Origin: Paenibacillus tarimensis
GTDB taxonomy: Bacteria > Bacillota > Bacilli > Paenibacillales > Paenibacillaceae
NCBI RefSeq assembly: GCF_021532315.1
Contig: NZ_JAKGAO010000020.1
Coordinates: forward strand, 62,001 to 126,000
Direction: 5' to 3'
Length of the DNA: 64,000 bases
Numbering within the stretch: the first letter of the stretch is position 1; every line of letters begins with the position of its first letter. This document shows, one piece after another, positions 54,420 through 64,000 of this stretch. A program made the translations under genes and the position numbers. The notes beneath the pieces are model-generated. The model was given only the letters and a program-made list of their open reading frames with translations. It was not told where the DNA came from and made no database searches.

Positions 54420-55427
54420 TTAGTCGTAGCGGATTCTCGGATCGACAGCGTGATACAGCAGATCAACCAGCAGGTTAATCATAACGAACAGAAAGGCGAT
54501 TACAAGAATGCCTGTTTGAATAACCGGATAATCCCGTGAACCTATTGCATCGAAAATATAACGACCGATACCAGGCCAGGCGAATATTGTTTCGGTCAAA
54601 ACGGCGCCGCCAAGCAGCATGCCGGTCTGCAGACCGATAACAGTCAATACAGGAATGAATGCATTGCGCAGCGCATGCTTATAGATAACAAGAAATTGCG
54701 ACATTCCTTTTGACCTGGCTGTGCGTATATAATCCGAGCGCAGCACCTCCAGCATGCTTGAGCGTGTCATCCGGGCTATTATCGCCATCGGAATGGTTCC
54801 CAAGGCTATTCCGGGCAGGATCAAGTGCTTAACGGCCGTCCACAGCTGATCCCATCTGCCAGCCAGCATCGCATCAATCGTATATAAGTTGGTTACGGTC
54901 TCAATCGGGTCCCGCGGGTTCATTCTGCCGATTGAAGGCAGCCACTGAAGCTTCAGAGAGAATATCCACTGCTCCATCAGGCCGAGCCAGAATACCGGCA
55001 TCGAAACGCCAATGAGCGCAATTAACATGCTGATATAATCAAACCAGGAATTTTGCTTCCAGGCGCTGATGATCCCGGCGTTAACACCGACAAATACTGC
55101 AAACACCATGCTCACGATGGTCAGCTCCAGGGTTGCAGCCAAGTAAGGCATAATCTCCTCGCTTATCGCTTCCTTCGTACGGATGGAGGTGCCAAGATTG
55201 CCGCTCACCAGATTTTGGAGAAAATCTCCGTACTGCACATACAGCGGCTGATCCAGCTTCAGTTCCTGACGCAGCGCCTGCTTCGACTCCTCGGAAGCCT
55301 TCTCCCCCAGAATTACCTCAGCCGGATCGCCGGGTATAGCATGGATGATAAGAAACACGATGATCGTCATGCCAAGCAGGACCGGCACGAGCATAAGCAG
55401 CCGGCGGATGGTGTAGTTCAACATCAT
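54420..55427 (-). CDS. Dipeptide/oligopeptide ABC transporter permease (DppB/OppB type)
   Basis: The 335-residue permease shows the DppB start LVPVLLGMTIIVFLI, PGDPAEVILGEKAS, the EAA loop SDYIRTARSKGMSQFLVIYKH and VLTETIFAWPGIGRYIF. ATG at 55427 lies behind AGAGGGTGACT and is preferred to an ATG 42 nt upstream. It pairs with the DppC-type permease. Confidence 0.93.
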   Translation of the reverse strand: MMLNYTIRRLLMLVPVLLGMTIIVFLIIHAIPGDPAEVILGEKASEESKQALRQELKLDQPLYVQYGDFLQNLVSGNLGTSIRTKEAISEEIMPYLAATLELTIVSMVFAVFVGVNAGIISAWKQNSWFDYISMLIALIGVSMPVFWLGLMEQWIFSLKLQWLPSIGRMNPRDPIETVTNLYTIDAMLAGRWDQLWTAVKHLILPGIALGTIPMAIIARMTRSSMLEVLRSDYIRTARSKGMSQFLVIYKHALRNAFIPVLTVIGLQTGMLLGGAVLTETIFAWPGIGRYIFDAIGSRDYPVIQTGILVIAFLFVMINLLVDLLYHAVDPRIRYD

Positions 55428-55509
55428 AGTCACCCTCTGTCCTCTGGTGTCGTAGTTAAGAAGATTCAAGCGGCAGATAACTGCCGCCTAATCTTCGGTA
55501 TTAAGGCGT

Positions 55510-57180
55510 TTATTTAAACGTCACCGTGCTGTAAGGCTCCGAGCCGGTCGGTGAGGGAATATATCCATCCAGATTAGCCCTGGCTGCGAGAATTGGCGTT
55601 GAATGAACCAGCGGAATCCATGGCGCATCCTGCTTGATCAGCACCTGCGCCTGCTTATAGAGCTCTTCCCGCTTGGCCGCATCCTGCTCCGATTGACCGT
55701 CGACTAGCATCTGATACACGTCCTCGTTATCATAAAAGCTGTAATTGTTGCTGTTGCCCTTCGCAAGCAGCGCATAGAGGAAGTTATCCGGATCGCCGTT
55801 GTCACCCTGCCAGCCGAGCATATACAGATCATCCTTGTCGCCCTTCTTCACATCATCCAGATAGGTCGCCCACTCAGGCGATACAATGTTTGTCTTCACG
55901 CCAATCTTCTCAAGGTCTGCCTGTATCGCCTCCGCCACCTTCTTGCCGTCAGGCATGTATGGACGGGCAACAGGCATAGCGTAGAAGGTGAACTCACCAG
56001 GCAGTCCATCCGGATAGCCTGCTTCTGCCAACAGCTGCTTCGCCTTCTCCAGATCATACGGGTAATCCTGCACATCCGGGTTGTAACCGAGTGCAGCCGG
56101 CGGCATCGGGTTGATAGCCGGCTCTGCCAAACCGCCAAAGAAGGCCTGGATGATGCCCGCTTTATTCACAGCATGATTCAAGGCCCGGCGCACCTTTGGG
56201 TCATCAAAAGGCTTCTTCTTCATGTTAAAGCCAAGATAGCCGACGTTAAAGGATGGACGAGTCAGCTTCTGAAGCTCTGGCGAGCTCTCCAGCTTAACCA
56301 GGTCATCCGGATTAAGACCCTCCATCATATCGATCTCACCATTTTGCAGGGCGGTAAAGCGGGCCGAGTTATCGGGTATAACCGTTATAATGACGCGATT
56401 CAGTTTAGGAAGACCCTCCTGCCAGTAGTCTGGATTTTTCTCTACCGTAATGGATTCATTACGCTTCCATTCCTTGAAGACGAAGGGTCCCGTGCCGACT
56501 GGTTCGGACTTAAACTTCTCCTTCTTCTCCTCTATGGCCCTCGGACTGCCGATCGCGAACGGCGGCATAGCCAGATTTTGCAGGAATGGCGCCTGCGGCT
56601 TGTTAAGCACGAATTCCACGGTGTCAGCATCGATAGCCTTAACCTCTTTAATGACACGATCATCCTCTGGCCCAAACATCGAATCATAATAGTAGAAGGA
56701 ATCCTCCGCAAATTTGTACGGGCTATCCGGGTCGCCCCAGCGGTTGAAGTTGAAGACAATGGCTTCCGCGTTAAAATCAGTTCCATCATGAAACTTTACC
56801 CCCTTGCGGAGCTTGAACGTATAGGTGAGGCCATCAGGTGAGGCGCTCCAGCTTTCCGCAAGCAGCGGCTCTACCTCTGTTGTTCCATCCTTATAGCCTA
56901 ACAGGGGCTCCATTATCTGTTGCGTTGCCTTAAATGATTCACCATCTGTGGCGATAGACGGGTCAAGCGAGGCCGAATCTCCGCCTCTGGCGATAATCAT
57001 CGTATCCTGTGTGCTTTCGGTCGTCGCTGATGCATTAGAAGTCGTGCTGGTCACATTGCCAGCCGGCTCGGCCGTATTCCCGCTGCCGCCTGGCGAAGCA
57101 TTATTGCCGCTGCAGCCGGCTAACAGCAGTGTAAGTGTGAGAATGCCCGCCGAACTGACCTTTGCCCATTTGTGTAACAT
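55510..57180 (-). CDS. Peptide-binding lipoprotein of the ABC transporter (SBP family 5)
   Basis: ATG at 57180 (MLHKWAKVSS) follows AAAAAGGAGAGG. A signal peptide with lipobox LLLAGC is followed by a Ser/Thr/Gly/Asn-rich spacer (residues about 25-60) and then the SBP family 5 (DppA/OppA) fold: LDPSIATDGESFKAT, FHDGTDFNAEAIVFNFNRW (family signature), VGTGPFVFKEWKRNES and the DLYMLGWQGDNGDPDNFLY block. About 556 residues precursor. The specific peptide cannot be read. Confidence 0.93.
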   Translation of the reverse strand: MLHKWAKVSSAGILTLTLLLAGCSGNNASPGGSGNTAEPAGNVTSTTSNASATTESTQDTMIIARGGDSASLDPSIATDGESFKATQQIMEPLLGYKDGTTEVEPLLAESWSASPDGLTYTFKLRKGVKFHDGTDFNAEAIVFNFNRWGDPDSPYKFAEDSFYYYDSMFGPEDDRVIKEVKAIDADTVEFVLNKPQAPFLQNLAMPPFAIGSPRAIEEKKEKFKSEPVGTGPFVFKEWKRNESITVEKNPDYWQEGLPKLNRVIITVIPDNSARFTALQNGEIDMMEGLNPDDLVKLESSPELQKLTRPSFNVGYLGFNMKKKPFDDPKVRRALNHAVNKAGIIQAFFGGLAEPAINPMPPAALGYNPDVQDYPYDLEKAKQLLAEAGYPDGLPGEFTFYAMPVARPYMPDGKKVAEAIQADLEKIGVKTNIVSPEWATYLDDVKKGDKDDLYMLGWQGDNGDPDNFLYALLAKGNSNNYSFYDNEDVYQMLVDGQSEQDAAKREELYKQAQVLIKQDAPWIPLVHSTPILAARANLDGYIPSPTGSEPYSTVTFK

Positions 57181-57223
57181 AGAACCTCTCCTTTTTCCCC
57201 TGAAAGTATGTATGAATCTTCCG

Positions 57224-58204
57224 CTATACCGCGGATGAACCATAGAGATGACAAGCTACAGCATGCTTATGATCTGTCTGTATAAGGACAGGACGCTCAC
57301 TCCGGCACCTCGCCTCTGACATGGAACAGCGAGTGTGAAACACACAGCCCTGCGGCATGTCGGACGGGCTTGGCACCTCACCCTCTAGGATGATGCGTTC
57401 ACGGGAGCCTTCTGGGTCCGGGTTCGGCACTGCTGACAGGAGCGCTTTTGTATAAGGATGTTTGGGCTCCCGGTACAGCGACTCTTTATCTGCAAGCTCG
57501 ACAATCTGTCCCAGGTACATGACAGCGACCCGGTCACAGAAATGCTTGATCACACTAAGGTCATGCGCTATGAATACATAAGTCAGCTGGAACGATTGCT
57601 GCAGGTCCTGCATCAGATTCAGGATCTGCGATTGAATGGAAACATCCAGCGCGGAGACGGGTTCGTCGGCGATGATCAGCTTAGGTCTCAGCATAAGTGC
57701 TCTTGCTATCGCTATCCGCTGCCGCTGCCCGCCCGAGAATTGATGGGGATAACGTTCAAGCTGGGAGGGATTAAGCCCAACCGTTTCGATCAGCTCGGCG
57801 ACCTTCTCCCGTCTCTCCCTAGCCGTTCCTACGCCATGTACCAGAAGCGGCTCCTCCAGGATCCTGCTTATCTTATGCCTTGGATTAAGGGAGGCGAAGG
57901 GATCCTGAAACACAATCTGCATATCCTTCCGCAGCTTCCTCATGGATTCCCCGCTTAAACGGGTTATATCCTCCCCTTCAAAAAGAACCTCGCCGCCAGT
58001 CGGCTTAATGAGCTGCAGGATCGACCTCCCTGTTGTGGATTTGCCGCAGCCGCTCTCGCCCACAATTCCGAACACTTCACCTTTGTTCACCCGAAATGTA
58101 ACTCCATCCACCGCTTTGACAAATCCAGCCGTTCGCTGCAGAATTCCTTTACGGATTGGAAAATAAGTCTTCAGCTCATTCACTTCTAGAATCGTCGTAT
58201 GCAA
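57224..58204 (-). CDS. ABC transporter ATPase (DppF/OppF type)
   Basis: The protein has Walker [13 protein letters not shown], signature FSGGQRQRIAIARAL, Walker B LIIADEP and the OppF-type C-terminal Cys-containing extension (GCVFHTRCSMSEARCRSERP), which in homologues holds a 4Fe-4S-like or zinc site. Two TTG starts are open; the one at 58204 is 8 nt after GAGGAGG and is preferred over the TTG at 58210, which is only 2 nt away. It lies 13 nt after the DppD gene. Confidence 0.9.
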   Translation of the reverse strand: MHTTILEVNELKTYFPIRKGILQRTAGFVKAVDGVTFRVNKGEVFGIVGESGCGKSTTGRSILQLIKPTGGEVLFEGEDITRLSGESMRKLRKDMQIVFQDPFASLNPRHKISRILEEPLLVHGVGTARERREKVAELIETVGLNPSQLERYPHQFSGGQRQRIAIARALMLRPKLIIADEPVSALDVSIQSQILNLMQDLQQSFQLTYVFIAHDLSVIKHFCDRVAVMYLGQIVELADKESLYREPKHPYTKALLSAVPNPDPEGSRERIILEGEVPSPSDMPQGCVFHTRCSMSEARCRSERPVLIQTDHKHAVACHLYGSSAV

Positions 58205-58217
58205 TCTCAATGCCTCC

Positions 58218-59186
58218 TCACGTTTGTAACCAGCAGCGGCAGCGATGGCCGGTCTCTTGTTCCAACAGCTCAGGCAGCTCTCTCATGCAGCGGTCAAAAG
58301 CGTGCTCGCAGCGGGGAGCAAACCGGCAGCCTTCTGTAATCGTGCCGGGCAGCGGCACGTTTCCGGGTATGGAATACAACCGTCCGCCATCGCTGTCCAT
58401 CCTTGGAATGGAACGAATGAGCCCGCGTGTATACGGATGTCTGGGCTTATGGAAGATGTCCTTAACACTCCCTTCCTCCACTATCTTCCCTGCATACATG
58501 ACGACTACACGGTGGCACATCTCGGCTACAACACCCAAATCATGAGTGATCATCAAAATGGCAGTGCCGGTCTCTTCGTTCAGCTTCTTCATCAAGTCCA
58601 GAATCTGGGCTTGAATCGTTACATCGAGTGCAGTAGTCGGTTCATCAGCAATCAGAAGCTCGGGCTCACAGCACAATGCTATTGCAATCATCACCCTTTG
58701 GCGCATTCCGCCGGACAGCTGATGAGGGTACTCCCGTACTATGCCTTCTGCTCTCGAGATTCCCACCTTCTGCAGCATAGCGATTGAATCACGCCACGCT
58801 TCCTTCCTGCTCTTCCTCCGGTGGACCCGCAGAGTTTCGGAAATCTGTTCGCCAATCGTCATTAACGGGTTCAATGATGTCATAGGCTCCTGGAATATCA
58901 TGGAGATCTCGTCTCCGCGCAGCGCCTGCATCCGTTTCTCCTTGCATACCGCCAAATCTTCACCTTTAAAATAAATATGCCCTCCTGCGATGGTCCCTGC
59001 CGGCTTAGGTAGAAGGCCCATGATGGAAAGCGAAGTAACACTCTTTCCGCAGCCTGATTCTCCGACTATTCCGACAATTTCACCTTTACGAACATGGAGA
59101 TCAATACCGTCGACGGCGGGAATTCTTCCTTTATCCGTAACAAAGTGGGTTTGAAGATTCTGTATCGTCATTAACGGCACAGCCAT
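58218..59186 (-). CDS. ABC transporter ATPase (DppD/OppD type)
   Basis: This first gene of the operon encodes a 322-residue ATPase with Walker [14 protein letters not shown], signature [15 protein letters not shown], Walker [13 protein letters not shown] and a Cys-containing OppD C-terminus ([20 protein letters not shown]). ATG at 59186 follows GGAAGGAGAAG. Gene order ATPase-ATPase-binding protein-permease-permease is unusual; Opp/Dpp operons more often begin with the binding protein or permeases. A cre-like site lies 205 bp upstream. Confidence 0.93.
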   Translation of the reverse strand: MAVPLMTIQNLQTHFVTDKGRIPAVDGIDLHVRKGEIVGIVGESGCGKSVTSLSIMGLLPKPAGTIAGGHIYFKGEDLAVCKEKRMQALRGDEISMIFQEPMTSLNPLMTIGEQISETLRVHRRKSRKEAWRDSIAMLQKVGISRAEGIVREYPHQLSGGMRQRVMIAIALCCEPELLIADEPTTALDVTIQAQILDLMKKLNEETGTAILMITHDLGVVAEMCHRVVVMYAGKIVEEGSVKDIFHKPRHPYTRGLIRSIPRMDSDGGRLYSIPGNVPLPGTITEGCRFAPRCEHAFDRCMRELPELLEQETGHRCRCWLQT

Positions 59187-59390
59187 GGCATCTTCTCCTT
59201 CCTCTTTATATGTAATGTAATGTGACGTTAAAACTATAAACTTTCACATATAAATCAAATATTTACCTACCAAGTATATTATTATGTCATTTTATCTGTC
59301 AATAAGGTCTTTCTTTCTTCAATCACCAACCAAACGCGTTATGAAATATGACACAAATACCACATCGACACAATTAACATATAAAGCGTT

Positions 59391-59405
59391 TTCAATTTAT
59401 CTTAT
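59391..59405 (-). promoter_or_regulatory. Candidate cre site upstream of the peptide-transporter operon
   Basis: On the minus strand TTGAAAACGCTTTAT matches the consensus WTGNAANCGNWNNCW except that position 14 is A instead of C. It is about 205 bp before the ATG, in an AT-rich region that probably holds the promoter. Confidence 0.45.
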
Positions 59406-59489
59406 GATGAGCGAAGGCTTGGCATTCATGCCCTAAGGAATAAAGTTGATCTTTGTCAGAAGAAGACACGGATTATACCGCTTTGCAAG

Positions 59490-59533
59490 CAAAAAAAACC
59501 TTGCCGGGTTTTGACTTTTACCGGTCAAGGTTC
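59490..59533 (-). terminator. Rho-independent terminator of the MFS gene
   Basis: On the minus strand AACCTTG-A-CCGG pairs with CCGGCAAGGTT (one bulge) and eight T residues follow. Confidence 0.75.
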
Positions 59534-59566
59534 AATAGCCGTTATAATCTCTAGGAGCAGTTATAC

Positions 59567-60817
59567 CTAGCCTCCAGCCTTTCTGGACCAGAGTCCAACA
59601 GGTATAAGAAGCAGCGACAATATCGCCCCCGCAAGGGATAATACAGCATAACTGGAGTGTGCAACGACCATTCCGGATAATGCGCCCCCGGATGCTCCCG
59701 CTAATGCGACCAGAACTTCAATTTTGCCTTGTGTTTTTGCTCTTGTAGCCGGCGATGTAGCGTCTACTATAATCGCCGTTCCACTGATTAGTCCAAAGTT
59801 CCAGCCAATCCCCAACAGGGTCAGTGCGATAATTAAAGCAGCCATAGAATCAGCAGGAGCCAATGCTCCGAGTATACCAGCCGCAAGCAGTACAGCGCCT
59901 GAAGCATAGGACATTGCGGTACGTCCGATCTTATCGACCAGTATGCCCGTTACAAGCGACGGCAGGTACATGGCTCCAATATGTATACTGATCACAAGCC
60001 CGACTTCCTGCAGACTATGTCCGTGATGCATCATATGTACAGGCGTCATCGTCATCAGGGCTACCATGACAATTTGCGTCAAGATCATTACAGTCGATCC
60101 GACAATCAGTTTACGCTTATTCTCAGCATGTCCGCCCTCTACTCGCCCGGCTGTATCCATCTGTCTGTCTCGTACCGGAGATTCCAATGAACGGGCAATT
60201 AGGAATGGATCAGGACGCAGTAAAATCAGCAGAACCAGACCGGCCATAAGGAACGCTGCACCCGCCAGCAGGAACGGACCGCCAAGCGCCGGCACTCCAA
60301 CCGACAACGCGATGCGGCCCATAGCATCAACCAGATTCGGGCCCGCTACTGCACCAAAGGTCGTGGCCACCATGGCAATACTGATTGCGGTTGCCCGTTG
60401 ATTGGGCTTTGCTAAATCCGTTCCCGCGTACCTCGCTTGCAGATTGGTCGAGGTGCCTGCGCCATAGATCAGCAGAGAAGCGAATAACAGCCAAATATTA
60501 TTCACAAAGGCAGAGGCAGCAACCCCGAATGCCCCTATGCCACCGGCTAAGAATCCGGCTGATAGCCCAAGCCTGCGGCCGAAACGCTGAGACAGCCTCC
60601 CTACCAGTAACGCCGATGCAGCGGAGCCTAAAGTCAACAGTGCGGCGGGTATTCCAGCATAACGGTCGGTCCCAAGCATATCCTGCGCAAGCAGGGCTCC
60701 GACCGTCACCCCTGCTGCCAGTCCAGCGCCTCCGAATATTTGGGACAGGACAACAACTAGTAACGACCTTTTATACAGCTGCTGCTGCCGTTCAACCGAG
60801 CTCGAATAGCCAGACAT
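59567..60817 (-). CDS. Major facilitator superfamily transporter
   Basis: The protein has about twelve membrane segments in two halves joined by a roughly 40-residue charged loop. The MFS motif A is partly seen as GRLSQRFGRRLGL and VDKIGRTAMSY. ATG at 60817 (MSGYSSSVE) has AGGAG at 6 nt; an ATG 45 nt upstream at 60862 gives a longer N-terminus with a weaker GAAGGGTGG site, so the start is open. It resembles drug or metabolite efflux carriers; substrate unknown. The hydrophobicity and full length argue for an active gene. Confidence 0.88.
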   Translation of the reverse strand: MSGYSSSVERQQQLYKRSLLVVVLSQIFGGAGLAAGVTVGALLAQDMLGTDRYAGIPAALLTLGSAASALLVGRLSQRFGRRLGLSAGFLAGGIGAFGVAASAFVNNIWLLFASLLIYGAGTSTNLQARYAGTDLAKPNQRATAISIAMVATTFGAVAGPNLVDAMGRIALSVGVPALGGPFLLAGAAFLMAGLVLLILLRPDPFLIARSLESPVRDRQMDTAGRVEGGHAENKRKLIVGSTVMILTQIVMVALMTMTPVHMMHHGHSLQEVGLVISIHIGAMYLPSLVTGILVDKIGRTAMSYASGAVLLAAGILGALAPADSMAALIIALTLLGIGWNFGLISGTAIIVDATSPATRAKTQGKIEVLVALAGASGGALSGMVVAHSSYAVLSLAGAILSLLLIPVGLWSRKAGG

Positions 60818-60965
60818 CCCAGGCTCCTGAAAGGTACGCCGGATTGTTTCAGTTTCAGCCATGATACACAGGCACCACCCTTCATAATCAGATGACTTGC
60901 GGATTAGTTGAAATCTTATATCCATTTTTTGGTGGTGTCAATGATTTTGTGACAGGTGTTAACGA

Positions 60966-61005
60966 AACAAGAGACGCTGCCCGGATCAGGGACGCGTCTC
61001 TTGTT
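60966..61005 (-). terminator. Terminator of the CE7 esterase gene
   Basis: AACAAGAGACGC pairs with GCGTCTCTTGTT around a 16-nt loop; on the minus strand TCGTTAACACC follows, a weak U tract. It begins 11 nt after the stop. Confidence 0.6.
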
Positions 61006-61015
61006 ATAGAATGAC

Positions 61016-61969
61016 CTACAGCTGCCAATGCTTCTTCACAAACAATACGGCGTTCCGCTGCTGTGCCGGCTCAACAATATGGCCCGTGAACGGATAAATA
61101 TCCAGCCGTTTATCCTCCGAGGCAAGGGCGTGATACATGGGAAAGACCTGCTCCGGTAAACATACAGTGTCTTTCAAGCCTACCGACATCAGCACCGGCC
61201 CGCGGATACGCCCGCCAAGATGGAGCATATCAAAATAGCGCAGATTATCCAGTACTGCGGCAGTCTGATCCGGGTATCTGCGGCAAAAGTCCGCCGCTTC
61301 TGACAGCGAGCCTGTAGAATGCATAACCCCATAATCGATATGGCAAAGGTTCGGGATATCGGCATTGGTCAGGGATATTGCCGGGTGAAGAGCTGATACG
61401 AGCAGAGACAGGCCGCCTCCCTGGCTGGCACCTGTGGCACCAATTCTGGACTGGTCGATGTCCGGCTGCTCCGTCATCCACTGCACAGCCCGCAGGCTGT
61501 CCACCGCTACAGCCTTATAATAGCAGTTGTCCTTGTCGAGAATGCCCTCTGTGATCCAGCCTTTACTTGTACCATGTCTGCTGCCCAGCATGCTGCCCGT
61601 TCCGCCGCCCTGTCCGCGAACATCCACGGCAAGCACGGCACAGCCCATCAGGATCCAGCTTGCATAGTGTTCGGGCTCTCCCTTGCCTCCTGTATAACCT
61701 GGAAATGTGACCAGGCAAGGGTAAGGACCTTCCAAATAGGCGGGTGTCATATAGAGAGCGTGAATGGTAGTGTTCGCATAGCCGTCGAAAGCTATTTCCC
61801 ATACACGCATGCCCTTGAACAAACTCGGCACTTCAGTCCGGGACGAATTCACAGGGCGGGCTAGCGCCTCCTGTACCGTACGAGCCCAGAACTTATCAAG
61901 ATCATCCGGCGGAGTCGAATGGGTTCTGACTTGATGCAGCTCCTCGATTCGTCGGCTTATCGCATGCAT
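61016..61969 (-). CDS. Carbohydrate esterase family 7 acetylxylan esterase / cephalosporin-C deacetylase
   Basis: The 317-residue alpha/beta hydrolase has CE7 signatures: RGQGGGTGSML, the nucleophile elbow GASQGGGLSL, an Asp in VGLKDTVCLPEQ and the His in YPFTGHIVEP. CE7 enzymes remove acetyl groups from xylo-oligosaccharides and cephalosporin C, usually in the cytoplasm; no signal peptide is present. ATG at 61969 lies behind GGGGGTAG. The Trp near the N-terminus of family members is replaced by FWARTVQEAL, normal for the group. Confidence 0.9.
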   Translation of the reverse strand: MHAISRRIEELHQVRTHSTPPDDLDKFWARTVQEALARPVNSSRTEVPSLFKGMRVWEIAFDGYANTTIHALYMTPAYLEGPYPCLVTFPGYTGGKGEPEHYASWILMGCAVLAVDVRGQGGGTGSMLGSRHGTSKGWITEGILDKDNCYYKAVAVDSLRAVQWMTEQPDIDQSRIGATGASQGGGLSLLVSALHPAISLTNADIPNLCHIDYGVMHSTGSLSEAADFCRRYPDQTAAVLDNLRYFDMLHLGGRIRGPVLMSVGLKDTVCLPEQVFPMYHALASEDKRLDIYPFTGHIVEPAQQRNAVLFVKKHWQL

Positions 61970-62050
61970 ACCTACTACCCCCTTCTTATTCGGGTAGATA
62001 ATAGCATGCAGTGTATAGCATCGGCAATGCTGAAATTGATGATCTGTTCG

Positions 62051-64000
62051 TTACATTCCCGCCCATACATCCTTGGCATAGCGGCCTTCAAGCTGCAGCC
62101 TGCTCAACCAATCGGCTGCCGCTTGCTCATTAACCCCTTTCATCTCCTGGTAGCCCCTTGTGAACTCAGCCTCTACTTCAGGCGCCATCCGGCTCCCGTC
62201 TCCACATACATAAAGCTTGCCTCCGGACTCCAGCAAGCCGATCAGCTCCGGAAGCTTCTCTCGGATCAGATGCTGGACATACGTCTTAGGCGTTCCTTGC
62301 TTGCGGGAGCAGGCCGCGTGAAGTTTAACGATACCGTCTGCATGATACCTCTCCAGCTCTTCGCGGTACAGGTAGTCATCGTCATTCCGGCAGCCGTAGA
62401 ATAAATACGCAGGGCCAAGAGGATGACCTTCCGACTTCAGGAAGGACCTGGCCTGAAGGAATCCCCGGAATGGCGCCACACCAGTGCCCGGACCAACCAT
62501 GATAACGGGCGTTGCAGGATCCTCCGGAAGCCGGAACCCGGAATCCGGTGTGCGGATGAACATCATAACCGTCTGTCCGGCCTCCCGTTCTGCCAGATAG
62601 CTGGAGGCGACTCCGCGGTATTCCCCGCGTCCGCTCCACGCCTCCCCTTTTACAACGCCTACTGTTATGCTCGCTTGATCCGCAATTTCTCGCGGCGAGC
62701 TGGAGATAGAATAGTACCTTGGCTTCAGCGGCGGCAGTAACTCAAGGAACCGTTCGAACGGCATTTCGCAGGCTTCATATTTCAGCAGCAGATCCAGCAT
62801 GGATATCCGCTTCCCGAGCACTTCCGACCGGTACAGCTCCTCACTGAGGAGCGCTTCCAGCTCGCGTTTATGCGGAGGGCAAACGGTGAACGCAGCCAGT
62901 GCTTTCAACTGTGAACGAGTTGCCGGCTCCTGAAGCTCTACGCAGGTCTCCAGCAGATCTCCGGTACGAACCGGAATTCCCAGCGGCAGGTGGGAGAGAC
63001 GCTCACCATCAGCTTCAAGCTTGATATAGGAATCCGGGTCCATTCCAAATCTTCGCAGAACAATGTCTACTAACTCTGAACGGTTGCATGGCAGAATGCC
63101 AAGATGATCCCCTTCCTGATAAGACTGCCCCTCCGGCAGTGCAATCACAATATGACGTGTGCTTCGGCCGCTCGCCGGGGACTGCAGCTCACGATTAGTC
63201 AGAACAGCAGCCGGGACTGCCTGATAAGCTGCTGCAATTGGCGGGGAAGCAAAGTCCTGCTGTACAGGCTTAATCGATAATATTCCTCCCGCGGCATCCT
63301 CCGCCCGGCCTTCATATCTTTCAAAACCAAACCTATCCGCCATACCGCTCCATAAGCCGGCACGCCAGCTGTCGAGATCCTGCTCAAAATCAGCACTAGC
63401 ATCCCCTTCGCCACGCTGCGTGATCCGAACAGCTCCCGCTTTATGCATCTGTTCATCTATGAAACGGGGTACATCCTGATAAGTACTGGACCAGTTGCGG
63501 TCACCGCAGCCGAATACAGCATATTGGACGCCTTGAAGCTCCTTCGGCTTGATATGCTCCAGCCATTCTACAAATCCACGTGCGTTAGTAGAAGGCTTGC
63601 CATTATAAGAGGCTGCTATGATTAGCACAGCGCCTTCCTGAGGCAGCTTGCCTGCCCAATCATTCAATGGAGCTGTCCTGCACTTCATGCCATACTGGCG
63701 GGCGCTGTCAGCCAGCTCCCTCGCTATCCCCTCTGCTGTTCCCAGGTTAGACCCATACAGGATCAGCAGCGGAAAGTCTTCCGCACCTTCTAAGGCGCGA
63801 GACTTCTCGCGCTCTTCTTCCCGAACTGCAGTCGCGGCGATTTCAGCGGCCGGGCTTCCCGCAGCGAAGGCAATCGGCTTGCGTTCCTTCACCTTGATCG
63901 TAAACCCGTCTGGCTTAAGGGTCAGCGTCTCCTTAACCTTTAATTCGTAATTCGAATAATCGATGAAATCGAAATGCTTCAAGACCATGCCAAGCACCAA
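62051..64000 (-). CDS. CYP102-type fused cytochrome P450 / NADPH reductase, partial (N-terminus outside window)
   Basis: The 649 residues in the window are the end of the P450 heme domain ([20 protein letters not shown], very like P450 BM3) followed by the reductase: flavodoxin-like FMN domain ([39 protein letters not shown]) and the FAD/NADPH domain ([47 protein letters not shown]). The start and heme-binding Cys are beyond the right edge. The family hydroxylates fatty acids. Stop at 62051 is 81 nt from the CE7 gene start. Confidence 0.95.
   Translation of the reverse strand: MVLGMVLKHFDFIDYSNYELKVKETLTLKPDGFTIKVKERKPIAFAAGSPAAEIAATAVREEEREKSRALEGAEDFPLLILYGSNLGTAEGIARELADSARQYGMKCRTAPLNDWAGKLPQEGAVLIIAASYNGKPSTNARGFVEWLEHIKPKELQGVQYAVFGCGDRNWSSTYQDVPRFIDEQMHKAGAVRITQRGEGDASADFEQDLDSWRAGLWSGMADRFGFERYEGRAEDAAGGILSIKPVQQDFASPPIAAAYQAVPAAVLTNRELQSPASGRSTRHIVIALPEGQSYQEGDHLGILPCNRSELVDIVLRRFGMDPDSYIKLEADGERLSHLPLGIPVRTGDLLETCVELQEPATRSQLKALAAFTVCPPHKRELEALLSEELYRSEVLGKRISMLDLLLKYEACEMPFERFLELLPPLKPRYYSISSSPREIADQASITVGVVKGEAWSGRGEYRGVASSYLAEREAGQTVMMFIRTPDSGFRLPEDPATPVIMVGPGTGVAPFRGFLQARSFLKSEGHPLGPAYLFYGCRNDDDYLYREELERYHADGIVKLHAACSRKQGTPKTYVQHLIREKLPELIGLLESGGKLYVCGDGSRMAPEVEAEFTRGYQEMKGVNEQAAADWLSRLQLEGRYAKDVWAGM

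Noticed and set aside
1-64000. tRNA, rRNA, CRISPR, IS element, prophage
   Set aside because: No cloverleaf, rRNA stretch, regular spacer array, transposase or phage gene was recognised by eye; a tRNAscan or Rfam search could still find small RNAs.

Overview
The window looks like chromosome of a spore-forming, motile, low-to-moderate GC Bacillota bacterium, most likely Paenibacillus or a close relative. Pointers are strong AGGAGG-type ribosome sites, frequent TTG/GTG starts, SLH-domain surface protein, YjcZ and YheC/D sporulation proteins, spore-coat type Cys/His-rich proteins, CcpA-type cre sites and Bacillus-type adaA/ogt, dhb and SigZ families. No rRNA, tRNA, CRISPR array, intact transposase or prophage was seen. 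The taxonomic call is inference.

Region 1 (1-13946, minus strand) is a catecholate siderophore-type cluster: a gene of unknown function, a type II thioesterase, then dhbA, dhbC, dhbE, dhbB, a two-module NRPS (dhbF-like) and a partial BtrH-type cysteine protein running off the left edge. The enzymes make 2,3-dihydroxybenzoate, load it on the aryl carrier domain of DhbB and extend it. It departs from bacillibactin in four ways: the second adenylation domain has an ornithine specificity code, the first has a code I cannot assign, half of an extra condensation domain sits between C1 and A1, and there is no C-terminal thioesterase.

Region 2 (14078-23523) is housekeeping and stress: an adaA-ogt-2OG oxygenase alkylation-repair operon, a Nif3-family protein, a MerR/VOC pair, a DedA protein, a YrhK-like protein with an apparent ATT start, a HAD phosphatase, DUF2188 and GsiB-like stress proteins, and SelO. 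Region 3 (23985-35957) holds small membrane proteins, a DUF3189 protein, an HSP90-family protein, a glycosyltransferase, a LysR regulator, a CDF metal exporter facing a truncated ZIP importer, an SLH surface protein, a DedA remnant, a YetF protein and a chemoreceptor with a cre site.

Region 4 (36047-49240) is rich in spore-surface type genes: a Cys/His-rich protein diverging from a glycosyltransferase with a polybasic N-terminus, and a giant 1213-aa multicopper oxidase resembling the Mn(II) oxidase MnxG, preceded by two about 95-aa proteins in the positions of MnxE and MnxF and flanked by related small-barrel proteins. An orphan flgB, a second chemoreceptor, a YjcZ peptide and a YheC/D ATP-grasp protein follow. 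This putative manganese-oxidising spore complex and the unusual NRPS are the two most interesting systems.

Region 5 (49288-64000) carries a GNAT protein, a GH43 arabinanase, divergent arsM and sigZ, a five-gene peptide ABC transporter operon, an MFS transporter, a CE7 esterase and the C-terminal part of a CYP102-type P450-reductase fusion cut by the right edge.
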